A DNA stretch of 64,000 nt from the NCBI GenBank assembly GCA_013398295.1, contig VZSF01008937.1, positions 1 to 64,000 of the forward strand, in the 5' to 3' direction. Source of the DNA: Chionis minor (Eukaryota; Chordata; Aves; Charadriiformes; Chionididae). A program made the position numbers and the translations under genes. The stretch's first letter is position 1. Each line of letters begins with the position of its first letter. The notes under the pieces were generated by a model, which searched no databases, had not been told where the DNA came from, and saw nothing but the letters and a program-made list of their open reading frames with translations. Positions 1 through 11,500 of this stretch are shown piece by piece.

Positions 1-51
1 TAAATAATAAATAAAAATAATAACAATAAATAAAAAAGATAAATAAATAAG
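1..51. repeat. A/T-rich simple repeat
   Basis: Imperfect TAAA/TAATAA repeat at the window edge. It is low-complexity sequence with no coding content. Confidence 0.8.
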
Positions 52-1039
52 CATGACTCAAGGACTCCTTGCTTGTTGCAAGGAGGAGGTTGACCGCCTC
101 CACCCTAACAAAAAAAGGATACTCCTGGACTACTAAGACTAGCCCCCCTACCACCTCTGAGATACCCTCCGATTATCTGCCATCATAAATAAGTAACTGT
201 AGCAAGACTGACTCCAGGGCCATCTAGATCAAGAAAGAAGCAGATGGATGATGACGATGCCATAGAATTACAGGTGCTTTCCAAAACAGTAATCTGTGTG
301 TGTTAAGCAGCTATTGATCAAATCATGTTGTATCTGAATGCTTGAAAGTCATCAGAAGTGTGTGTAAAACCCTTTTTTGGTCCCATTCTGAAAGGGACAC
401 CTCATGCGCATGAATAGAAGAATGACTCTTGTAACTCCACCCTTTGCATCCGAGCCTCTCTCCTCGGTTGTGACGGGCCAGTTGTGCAATGTTGGTGACA
501 ATTTTCCCCTCTGCAGCCTGTGTCTGCTGCCTCTCGCTGTCGGCCGCGCGGCTCCTGCGTAGCCTCCCGTTAGGCAGTTGAAGACAGCGGCGAGACTCCT
601 TCATGCCGAGCAGACCCAGGTCTCATCACCTCCATCCATACATAGCCCCTCCAGGGGGGGAAAAATTCAGAAAGCATGAGCAACACCCAAGTGAGCAGGT
701 TAATTCCTTTATCGTCTGATTAGGTAGAAACAAGGCAGAGAAATGTTTTGAGGTCAGTGGTATTCCCAGTTTTCTGTGCTTGGTTTTGTCTTTTCAGTGA
801 TTTTCATGATTCGTGTAATACACCGCTTTGCAGGAGCTCTTCCGCACCTCAGCTGCATCTTAATTCAACCACCACAATAATCTCAGGATGTTTATTCTGT
901 CGGCAAGCAGCCAGAAATTGTTGCAAACTGTGAGCCCTGTTGGATTTTCCTATCATGCTATTGCAGTTGTATGATGGGTGCTTTATCTTGAGGTCACTGT
1001 AAGCCCCCTCCCCTGAAATAAATACCAGAACGCTACCAG
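52..1039. other. Intergenic, no gene recognised
   Basis: Mixed unique sequence. A perfect 8-base inverted repeat with a 5-base loop lies at 65-85 (CTCCTTGC / GCAAGGAG). A minus-strand open frame at 323-604 (93 codons) matches no family I know and has no splice or promoter context, so I do not call it a gene. Confidence 0.6.
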
Positions 1040-2570
1040 AAATCAAAAGCTTTTGATACTGTCTTTCACGGTATCCTTCTGGATTAAATATCCGTCCCAC
1101 TGCTAGATAGAGTCCATAATGCGTTGGGTGAGCAGCTGGCTGATGGGCCGGTCTCAAAGGGTTATAGTAAATAAGGTTACACCAGGCTGGAGGCCAGTCA
1201 CCGGTGGGGTTCCCCAGGGCTCAGTTTTAGGGGCAGTGCCCTTTCTTGTTTTTAGAAAGGATCTGGAGGCAGGGATCGAATGTACATTTAAATAAGTTTG
1301 CCAATGATACTGAGCTAGGAGGAGCTGTGGACTCCCTCATGGGTGGAGAGGCCTTAGAGCGAGATCTGGATAGACTAGAGAGCTGGGCAATCACCGACCA
1401 TATCAAATTTAACAAGAGCAAGAGCTGGATTCTCCACCTGGGGTGGGCTAATCCTGGTTATACGTACAAACTCGGGCACAAAAGACTGGAGAGCAGCCCC
1501 ACAGAAAGAGATCCGGGGGCTCAGGCTGATGGCAAGTTGAATGTGAGTCACCTGTGTGCCCTGGCAGCCAAAAGGGCCAACCATGTCCTGGCATCAAGCA
1601 CAGCATAGCTAGCCAGTCAAGGGAGGGGATTGTCCCACTCTACACTGGTGTGACCCCACTTTGAGTACCGTCTGCGGTTTTGGGCACCTCAGTATAAGAA
1701 GGACATCAAACTAATGGAGTGTGTACAGAGGAGGGCAGCCAAGATGGTGAAAGGCCTTGAGGGCAAGACTCGTGAGGAGCGGCTGAGGTCACTTGGCTTG
1801 TTCAGCTTGGAGAAGAGAAGGCTGAGGGGTGACCTCATCATAGTCTACAACTTCCTGAAAGGGGCAATGGAAGAGGAGGTGCTGACCTCCTCTCTGGTGA
1901 CCAGCAATAGGACATGAGGAAATGTAATGAAGCTGCATCAGGTGAAATTTAGATTGGACATTAGGANATGTCCGGGCATCAAGCACAGCATAGCTAGCCA
2001 GTCAAGGGAGGGGATTGTCCCACTCTACACTGGTGTGACCCCACTTTGAGTACCGTCTGCGGTTTTGGGCACCTCAGTATAAGAAGGACATCAAACTAAT
2101 GGAGTGTGTACAGAGGAGGGCAGCCAAGATGGTGAAAGGCCTTGAGGGCAAGACTCGTGAGGAGCGGCTGAGGTCACTTGGCTTGTTCAGCTTGGAGAAG
2201 AGAAGGCTGAGGGGTGACCTCATCATAGTCTACAACTTCCTGAAAGGGGCAATGGAAGAGGAGGTGCTGACCTCCTCTCTGGTGACCAGCAATAGGACAT
2301 GAGGAAATGTAATGAAGCTGCATCAGGTGAAATTTAGATTGGACATTAGGAAAAGGTTCTTCAATGAGAGGGTGATTGGTCACTGGAACAGGCTTCCCAG
2401 CGAAGCGATCACAGCACCAAGCCTGTCAGAGTTCAAGGAGTGTCTGGAGGACACTCTTAGTCATATGTATTTAGTTCTAGGCAGTCCTGCAAGGAACAAG
2501 GAGTTGAACTTGATGATCCTTATGGGTCCCTTCCTACTCAAGGTATTATACGATTCCATGATTCTATGAA
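1040..2570 (+). mobile_element. CR1 LINE fragment (reverse transcriptase 3' part to 3' end)
   Basis: This is a degenerate chicken-repeat-1 non-LTR retrotransposon in sense orientation. From about 1040 the conceptual translation follows the CR1 reverse transcriptase: a KAFDTV-like stretch near 1045, then RPVTGGVPQGSVLG near 1195-1235, then LGGAVDSL and LESWAITDHIKFNKSKSWILHLGW in 1310-1450. Frameshifts and stops interrupt it. The catalytic F-A-D-D box reads F-A-N-D near 1300, so even an intact enzyme would be dead. The 3' part runs through the conserved tail region and ends with the CR1 signature ATTCCATGATTCTATGA at about 2552-2568. A 384-base block is present twice on either side of an N at 1967, which is almost certainly an assembly artefact rather than part of the element. 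Confidence 0.93.
1583..2351. repeat. 384-base direct duplication flanking a single N (assembly artefact)
   Basis: Positions 1583-1966 recur at 1968-2351 with an offset of 385. By eye the only difference is near the outer edge (T at 1589, G at 1974). The N at 1967 sits exactly between the copies. Collapsing the copies leaves a normal continuous CR1 tail. Confidence 0.93.
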
Positions 2571-5500
2571 ATAAAAAAGGCACAAGAATAATTTTCCAAA
2601 ACGGCAGCAAAGTTGTGATATTCCCGTGAATCCATGACATTTCCCCATGAAGCATGGGCTGCTGTGGCCATCCAAGGATGTCACTTCGGGAAGCCTTTGG
2701 TGAGTCCAGCCTTTCCAAGTGGCACTCGACACACCATCAGGAAACACAGTCTGGGGTTTGGTACGGCTACAGTTGGGTCTGCCAGGCACGGACCATGCTC
2801 TCTGGGGAGGTCTTGGAGGCTTTGAGGAGCCTTCTTCACAAGCCAGAATAGGATGAGGTGGAAGGAGAGGCAGGTGCAGCAGGGACGGGGTAATGCACAG
2901 GAGGGAGCTGGTGCGAAGAGCGAGGGCTTCGTTGAAGGCTGAGGAAAGAGCCTGGAGCACCAGCAGGACGCAGCAGACGGCCCTGTCTTGCTGAAACTAA
3001 AAATGAATGATTGTTTTGGAACATTCACATGACAGAAAACAGCTGTGTGGGGGGGTAGAAATATAAATATGCATATACACAGGCGCACACATGCACATAT
3101 ATAAATTTCCTTAAAAAAAAAACCATGCAAAAATTGCTTGTTTTAAAAAACGATGTCTATTGTATCCATATAGTAGCCCCGCATAAAAATGAAATCCTCT
3201 CTCTTCTTTGAGAAGAAAAAAGGCATTGAAATAGGGCTCCAGAGGATGAGAAATAACACCGAAATGCGCATTCTGTTGCTTTCCTTCAAATTCCAGTTCA
3301 TAGGCTCAGGTGATTTTTTATGTAGACTTGCAGGTGCATCCGTTTAAGTCATGCCACAAATAAATGCAGTCAACTGCATATGAATGATTGTGCTATCAGA
3401 TACCCATAGATAAAATGGCATTTCAAATGGGTAACACAATCAAAGAAGCACTCAGACAGCATGTCAATGGGCATCTTATAAAAATCTGAACAGATACGTG
3501 AGGTGCAAAGGATATGCCACGTCTTTAAGCAGTCACCGTAACCAAGCGTGCAGGGGAACGTGCAGATCCCCCAGGACACCACGTGTACCCCAGTGCAGAC
3601 ACGTACAATGGTGCACGTGGTCCTCCAAGTGGATGTTAAATGGAAAATATTCTGATTCCCAGCCATGTACAGCTCAGACATCTTGTCACTTTGACGCATT
3701 ATGTTATCACCGTCATTCCTGCTAACACGACGACTCTTTCTCTTTTCCAAAATCTTGGATATTTATCTTGAATTGCAAAGAGAAAAGGAATCAGATGAAC
3801 GTTTAGGAGCACATAAATATTAAAATAAATACCCTGATGTGAAAGTTGTCAGCTCTGTTTCTTCAAGATCAGGAAGGTATTTCTCATACGTTCTCATTTT
3901 CGCTTTTCAACCCCTTTTTCATACAACCCCTGCTTTATTGAATAAATATTAATGTAGATGCTTTCACTGTATTTTTTCCAGTAACTTGCAGAAGTGGACA
4001 GAAAGCTGCTGATTGGCTCACCCCATACAAACTGAGAAGTATAGAAGGGAAGAACACTTCAACCTTTTGTCTGAGAAAATCTGATTTCTAGGTTAATTTG
4101 CAAGTAAAAATGAGTTTTGTTGGATCACGACCGACCACCTGTCCAAAGCAAGAAATTTGAAAAAATTGGTGGGTGAGAGGAAAGTATGTCAGTAGAAGTG
4201 TTCCCACTATGAGGACTCTTAATTGCTTGTGACCCTGCTGTGGAAGAAGGTATGGGAAAATTAATGCTCTGAGCAATATTCATCTTGCTGAGTGTTTTCC
4301 TTTCTTTCTTCACTCATGGTTGATGTGACCTTTTTGGACTCCAACTGCTAGAGGAGATGTACTGCAACATGCAGAGTACATTATTATTATCTTGAACGTT
4401 CTCCAGCTTTCATAGCAAATGTTTAGTCTGCTTGGTCAGGATTAAATGTCCTTTGCTTTTGACTGCTGAAGATTTCTGGTCCAGATCACACACCTGGTAT
4501 GTTATTGCAGTTTTCCTTCAAAGAAGCGCAAAAGCAGTTTTCTTTGCTGAAATGCAGCACTACAAGATAGGCTTTTATGAAAACTATTTTTAAAAATATT
4601 CTCAGAAATCAAACAAAAGCACAGCTTGCCACATCCTGCTTTGGGAGAGCTGGCAAGTCCTCTGCAGTGACACCTTGCTCACCAGGCCCGGTCTCTTACA
4701 CTGCAGGTGTGCTGTGTGTGGTAGAGGTGGTTATTCACATTACACCCCCAGAAAAAGAGGGTTTGGTCAGACGTACTGTCCTTGCTTTCATGTTTTCCAA
4801 AAGACCCCTAAACAGGGATTGACAGTGGCTCCAAACCCCCAGATCTGGGAAGGACTTGCTATGGAAAGAGGAACAGGCAGAACAAGTTGGGGTGCCCCAG
4901 GGGTTTTCACATGTCACTTCACCTATGGTCCTGCCCTGCGATCAGTCTTCTTGAGGAAAGGTATTAGTAGTATATTAGCACCATGTATGGAATAAAAACT
5001 CAATAGACGTAACAATCCATATGCCTTTCTTCACTTGTGAATGCCTAAGGCACCAAAGGAGCTGCAAGTTGTTCCTTGAAGAGCAAAATGACGGGACCCT
5101 GACCTAAGGCTGCATATCCACATCCCACCCCTCCCTGCCGCATCCTCACCCTCCTGGGATCTGTGCTTCCCCGCAACCCCAGTTTCAGCCACCTCGTGTA
5201 ATGGTCGCCCTCCTTCCAAACAGCCCCGTGTGCCATCGCTGTGCCTCGCAGGTGGGCAAAAAGTCGGAAGTACCTCCAGCTGGTGCGGCGCTCTGGCTGT
5301 GCTGGACCCGGCTGCTGCCGAGCGCTGGGTATTGCGAAGGGTGAGCAGAACGGAGAGCGGCCGAGTGCTCCTTGCCCACCCCTCGGCTCTTCTTTCCACC
5401 GTCTGCCAGAGGGAACTCAGGATCTCCACGTCCTTCTCTCCAAACTGGTTCAAACCCAACGAGCTCCAAAGTTGTCAAAGGGTTCTGGCAAACAGACCCG

Positions 5501-7884
5501 AAAGCAAACAGTGCAACAACAGAAGTCTCATTTCTTTAGGGCACCAGGCAAAAGAAAAACCCCACAGACAGGATGACAATTGTACAAGAAGAAGAGATTT
5601 TCATATTTGCAAGACAACTGCACTTCACTGTTTCACTATGTGAAATTTGGTCTGCTGTTTGACCACCTAGACTTTTTCTCTTTCCACCTTAAACTCAGAG
5701 AAAAATGTTTCTCAATTAGGCTTGTAAATGAAAGTAAAATTCAACCTTTATATTCTTAAGGACAGAATATCTATAGCATTGGCTACAGAAAAAGTGGTCC
5801 ATTCATGGGTGGATTATGGCCTTTGAAATCAATGAAACAGAATTGCTATGTTTTTTTCCATGTATGGCCAAAGCTCAGATAACTGCAGTCCCTCAAAAGC
5901 ATAGGCACTTGAAAATAAATACTTAGATAACCTATAATTTCAGATAACCCACAAAAAGAGACAGGGGGGCTGAGAGAAGGAAGGTAGGCTTTGTGGGAAT
6001 CATGGCACAGGACTATTAAGACGAAGAAGGCTAGATTTTGCCCTGTATATACCTGTTTACTGACAAATTGTACAATCAGCTAATACATTTTAATGCCATT
6101 TGATCAACTGCTGTTCCCTGGCCATTTCACCCCAATTCTGCTTATTGATTTCATGTGCACTGAACTACTTCAAACCTTGCCATTCAAACCGGGACTGCTG
6201 GGTACAGCACCGGTACGGAATGAACAGCCACTAGGTTTCAGAAGAGGACCGGTTCTCTGCAGTCCCAGTTTCCCTGCAAATGACCCCAAATCGGCTTCTG
6301 CACACTTGAGATGAAGCTGAAGATAACGTCTGTCACACAACAGACATTGCTCAGCTTGGAGGCTGCGGATACCAGGTTGTAAACAGCAATCAGACTTCAC
6401 CTGACACAGCTTTATTTATACTAGAAAGTACTATATTTCCTAGATTTTGGCAAAGTCAAACCCCATTTTCTCAGCAAAGGAGGACTGGCAGAACAGTTCG
6501 AGATTACCCAAAGACACGCGGAGCAGCTTGGGTACACCGGCAGCATAGCATTTGGTGCCATCTTTGCTAGGTTTTCCTCATCTTCCTCCTAATTTCTGTG
6601 TGATTTTGGTTCATTGCTTGCTAAACGCTGCTGGAAGCGTGAAGGGGCAGCGCTGACCAAAGGGTAAGGGGCCTTGTCAAGCTCTGCCTGCTCCTTTCTC
6701 TCCCTTGTAAGTCTGTCCTGCTCCGTTTCCACCACAGCATTTATGCACTGAAATACTTGTAGATGTTTCTGCTCCCTTGCCAGTTCTTTCTTTATAGAGC
6801 AGCTACCTGAAGGTGGGTTGCTCATCACTGGATGCTCTCCCACTTGTCTTGTCCACATGGAGAACATCAGCATGGAAGGAGGCTCTTCCATTGCTGTTTA
6901 TACTCATTTCCATGGGGGAGTCCCTCCTTTCATTTTCTCTTACCCCAGTCACATGAAAATCCTGTGTGGCAACCACCACGCTACAGGGTGTAAGTGGTTT
7001 CACTAAGTATGTTCTGTGTTTAATGATGTCACGTTACGTGCAAATATGCTTTATATTTATAAAATGTATTTTTATTTTACTACAACATACAACCTAATCC
7101 AGTGCACTGAAAAGTTTATACCAATGTACAAGAGCAAAGAAAGCAGGTTTAAAATTGCAAGTATTAAGTGGATGGAAATGATGATACGGTGAGTAGCTTA
7201 CAGTAATCATAACATCATTTTGCCTAACTTGGTAAACTACATCATAGAATACAATTTAATTTAAGCAAAGGATAATATTGCCGAGTCCATCTATATTACA
7301 TTTGTCAAGCAGTTGAACAAGACTCATTTAAATTGACTCGAGACAGTACAAACATTCCCGTGTAACAAGATCAGGCATATCCATGTATGTATTTTAGCAA
7401 CTGAAGCAGTGGCACACACAGAGGAAGGGCTGAGGACTTCAGTGCTTCCACTGCCATTCCGCTCTGAAGGCGACACAAAGTCCTTACTCAGGCTTTGAGT
7501 GAGCAAAAGCTAAAACTGACTTGGATGATGACTTCAGGTGTGTAACTCCAAGTGCCCTTTTCCCACCCCTCCTCTGCCCATGGGTGATTACCCAGCCCAA
7601 GGAAAGCTGCCTGCCATTTTTCCCAAAGTCTTTTAAAAGCTGTCCAGGTTTTCCACCCAAAATGTTCTTGACAAAATTTGAATTTTTCCTCTTGGCTCTA
7701 CTAGCCTGTTCCCTTGCCAGCAAAGGGAGCCTGCCCTTTCAGTTCACCCCACCGCCAAAACGCACCAGGAGTTACCTCAATCTGCCTGCTCCTCCCTTGG
7801 CTCCAACAAAATGTCTCCAGGCCAGCCCTGGCATCATGGCAAACCTCAGTGCTGAGCAGCAGGGTGGGAGGAGGAGGAGACGAC
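2571..7884. other. Intergenic, no gene recognised
   Basis: Unique-looking sequence with no coding exon, RNA gene or element that I can support. A GC-richer patch lies at about 5030-5480, where overlapping open frames on both strands reflect base composition rather than a gene. Short purine/pyrimidine CA/TA runs occur at about 3060-3105. Confidence 0.55.
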
Positions 7885-8515
7885 CAGCAGTGGATGAGGA
7901 TCGAGTCAGGGATCTCAAGAGAACTTGGCCCGTAGGTGTCCATGGGACCTGACGGGCTGCATCCAAGGCTGCTCACAGCACGGGCTGCTGGCCTTGTAAG
8001 GACACTCTGTCACCTTTGAAGGGTCTTGGGCAGCAGGAGAGGTCCTCAGCAACTGGAAGAAGGCAAATCTTACACCTGTCTTCAGAAAAGGCCAAAAGCA
8101 TAACCTGGGGGACACAAACCACTTAGCCTAACTTTGGTCCCTGTAGAAATCAGGGAGTGAGTCCTCCAGGAACAAATAATGGCTTTGGAGGCATCTAACA
8201 GCAGCCTTCCAGTATCTACAGGGAGATCATTGAGGAGGCAGGTCTTTACTCACAGAGATGCACGGTAGGAGAATGAGAGACAACAGATGATGCAACAAGA
8301 GAGGTTCAGACTGGATATATGGAAAAAGGTTTTCCCCAGGAGGACAATCGGACACTGGGACAGCTGCCCTGAGAGGCTCCGTTCCTGGGGGTTTCGAGGA
8401 ACAACTGTATCAAGCCCTGAGCAACCTGGTGTGACCACAGAGCTGGCTCTGCTCTCAGCAGAGGCTGGAGTAGCGACCTCCTGAGGTTTCTTCCAACCTG
8501 AATCATCCTGTGATC
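7885..8515 (+). mobile_element. CR1 LINE fragment with internal deletion
   Basis: The left part (about 7885-8180) corresponds to the start of the CR1 reverse-transcriptase region: a GTGGATGAGGATC-type linker, then the 'MGPDGLHPR' segment near 7940-7965, then 'NWKKANLTPVF' near 8050-8085. The right part (about 8260-8515) is the CR1 3' end ('RFRLDIWKKVF', then the terminal GACCTCCTGAGGTTTCTTCC segment near 8476). The reverse-transcriptase core between them is missing, so this copy is internally deleted. Stops and frameshifts show it is inactive. Confidence 0.88.
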
Positions 8516-11500
8516 ACACGAGTCTGTGGTAACGGAGCCGTGTTTATAGGCTCCGTAAACAAGGAGCCTGGTTGTAGGTGGTGTCACTGGGAATAAGAAA
8601 TGCAACTTTGAGGTTTTTTTGCCTTCCCTATGTTTGAATTCTCATTAAAAATGATGGATTATTTCAGGGTTGGGTTTTTTTTTTACATCACCCAGATATA
8701 TTCATATGCACGCATGTCCATATATATATATAGAAACAGAGAGCGTCTGTGCATTTTCCTCTGTGTATTTATCCACTAAATGCATGTTTTATAATCCTCG
8801 ATGTTTTGCAAGGCTACAGGGTAATCTGCTTCATTCAGTAGTTACTCTTGCTCAGGAAATGCACAACAGCCACAAAGGCTCCACAGCTTGGTTGCTGGGT
8901 AAACTGTGGCTCATTTGTATTCAGCACCCTGCGTAAAAGTGATAAGAAGCCAAATACTCCTAGGAAACAGCACAAATGAAATACAGCACGCAGGAGGCGA
9001 AGTATTTATAGAAACAAAATATCAGCATTTTCCACACATTTACACAAAGCAATTTCAGTCTTTTCATAGGAAAAAAAAGAACATCTCTGGCACTCATTTA
9101 CTCATTTCCCTGCAGTCATATATTTTGGCCAAAAAGCACTGACTACATAGAAAACCTTCAGGTCACAGCAAATTAAAGATCAATGACAACCTAAAATAGA
9201 CGCTGTCATATTTTCACTCCTAACATGTCTTTGTAATAAGAGCATTGTTTCAGTAAGTAAATAACTTGACATTTCTGCTTGAATGGGATTTTAGCACCAC
9301 GGCTGAACCCTGCCCGCAGATTCCCAGCCTGCTACAGGAGAAAGAATTATGTCTGCATTTAACTCCTTGGGACCTCTGGATTGATGAGCTGAAGTCCGTT
9401 AAGCGCAAGACAGAGGCTTGATGATCAGAAAAGCCGCTGACCACATCTTCCTTCGCGTGTTCGTTATCAGGACGGAGAAGCCTCACTGCGTTCAGGTGCG
9501 ATGCCCACCTCCGCCCCGGGGGGACGAGCCCCCCTGCCCCACAAGCAGGCACCAGACCTGCCCCGGCTCCGGAGTGCTCCGGGCAATTTGGCCAAAATCC
9601 TTCGGTCTTGCTCAAGGGAAGCAAGGAGAGGACTGTGACAGCCTTTTAAAGGACTAAATATTTGCATCCCACTGGTGTCATGCCTGTCCCCTCCCCGTGG
9701 GTGCCACCGAGCACAGCACCCATGCCGCTGCCGCTGTCACCCTCTGTCTTTGAAGGAATAGGTAGGAATAGAGAACAATTTTTAAAATGTAGGAGGTTGA
9801 TTCTTAAGTCTAAGGGTGACATTTTAAGACTGATTTTGCTACCTGTCTCAGCGCTCCTTGTGTGTATGCCTCTTATAGCCCTATGAGTAGCATTAAGCCT
9901 ATGCAATAACACTTACAGACTGGAGCAAAAATACAGTTGTTTAGTCATTCCACAGTCAAGTAATAGAACATATAACAATTTTTTTGCAGGAAGCTCAGAA
10001 AATAAGCACCTATTCAGCTAATTCCAAGTATTATTCCCATTTGGCTAACGATGTGAGTAACGGTTGGGTGATACCATCAGCTGTACCTTCTGCTATGATC
10101 CCTTGGCTTAAATAGTGATTTTCTATTTGTGGATTTTGGGGGTGGGCTTTTGGGAATGCATGAAAAATATGTGATAAAATTCCAGCTAAAGTGTGAATTT
10201 TTTATTGCTGGATTTTTTTATTAGGAATGTTGAGAAACAGGAAAAACAAGAGAAACTGCCGGAACTGTCTAATACGGATTAAAGAAATAAAAGGGAATAA
10301 AAGAAAGCATCTGGGAATGCTTTTTAACTGGGAAACAGCAGAAAGATATAAAAATGTCTTTTTTTGCTGTCATAGCCCACACTGAGTCAAAAATATTTTA
10401 GACAGAAATTGTCTTTTCTACTAATAGATAAGACGTTAAATTTAATGGTACTAAGTAATCTTTTGAACACCTCTATTTTAACCTTCTCTCTTTTCAATCT
10501 CTGTCAAGGTTAAATAAGCGACTAAACACACAGTGGTCAGCACAAGCCAGCGATTTACAAACAGCAAAAAGAAGGCTCGGAGAGCACTGGAGGCTGCGCA
10601 GCAGGAGCCACCAGGTGCTGTTGGTTGCACGTAGTTGGACAAGGTGTTTTCTTGAACCTCTTTTCCATCTGTATCTCCATACACCATGTGTGCAGGTAAA
10701 CCAAAGACATTAAAAAAAATGTATTCCTGCAGCACAGGTTTCTCGCTCAACAGGGCAGCAAACTGCAAAGCTTCTAAATCTGTTCCGACCTGGCAGAGGA
10801 GTGACGGTGCGTAACAGCCCTAGACAAGCCTGATAAAATGGAATGAACTGGGGGGAAAAGGATGCAGTTATAAAATGTTTAAAAACCTGATCCTAAAGCA
10901 GCTGCAAAACAGCAAATCCAAGACTCTTTCTGGCCAAAAACGTGGAGGCCTTGCGAGTTACTATGCTTAGGAGAAATTGATGCAATACTGTTTCTTACAA
11001 AATTTCTGAGCCCTGTTCCTTCGGGTGCCGGAGGGATTAAGTAAACAAAGACAGTTTCTGTGCTTCTACCAAGTCTCTCCCAGACAGCCTACTTCCAAAC
11101 CTGCCTCTCTGGGCTTTTTCTTAGGGTCACGCTTATTTAGAGCAGGTGTCCCTCTCTGCTCAGTTCCGTGTTTTTCTCTTCCTTTGCTCGTGTAGTCAGG
11201 GATTGGAAAGGTTCCTCTTCCCAGATGATCCTGTTTCTTCAGGGAATTTACATACGTCTCTTACTGTGTCTGGTGCGGATACGAAGTGAAAGGTGTTTGC
11301 TTCACCAGCTTCTATAACACCGCTAGGTTAGTATACAACCTACTGGAGACAAAGACGAATATTCAAGCTCAGGCCGTCTGTTTCACCCTTCAAGACACTT
11401 ACTGATTTACCGAGGTCTTTAAAATTAATGCGCACACTCCATTATGTTTTGGATCATATGGTTAACCCGATCTGATTTCTCCAGGGCTGTAACAATGATG

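Noticed and set aside
65..85. Short hairpin as a tRNA or small RNA gene
   Set aside because: Only an 8-base stem. There are no tRNA A/B box elements or other arms.
323..604. Minus-strand 93-codon frame near the window start
   Set aside because: No family resemblance. It is short and lies in unannotated intergenic DNA.
1714..2302. Two identical 67-codon frames as a tandem gene pair
   Set aside because: They are CR1 tail sequence, duplicated by the assembly error at the N (1967).
10478..10768. Minus-strand 96-codon frame with a hydrophobic C-terminal segment
   Set aside because: I do not recognise a family, and flanking sequence shows no exon borders or start context that stand out. A chance frame is more likely.
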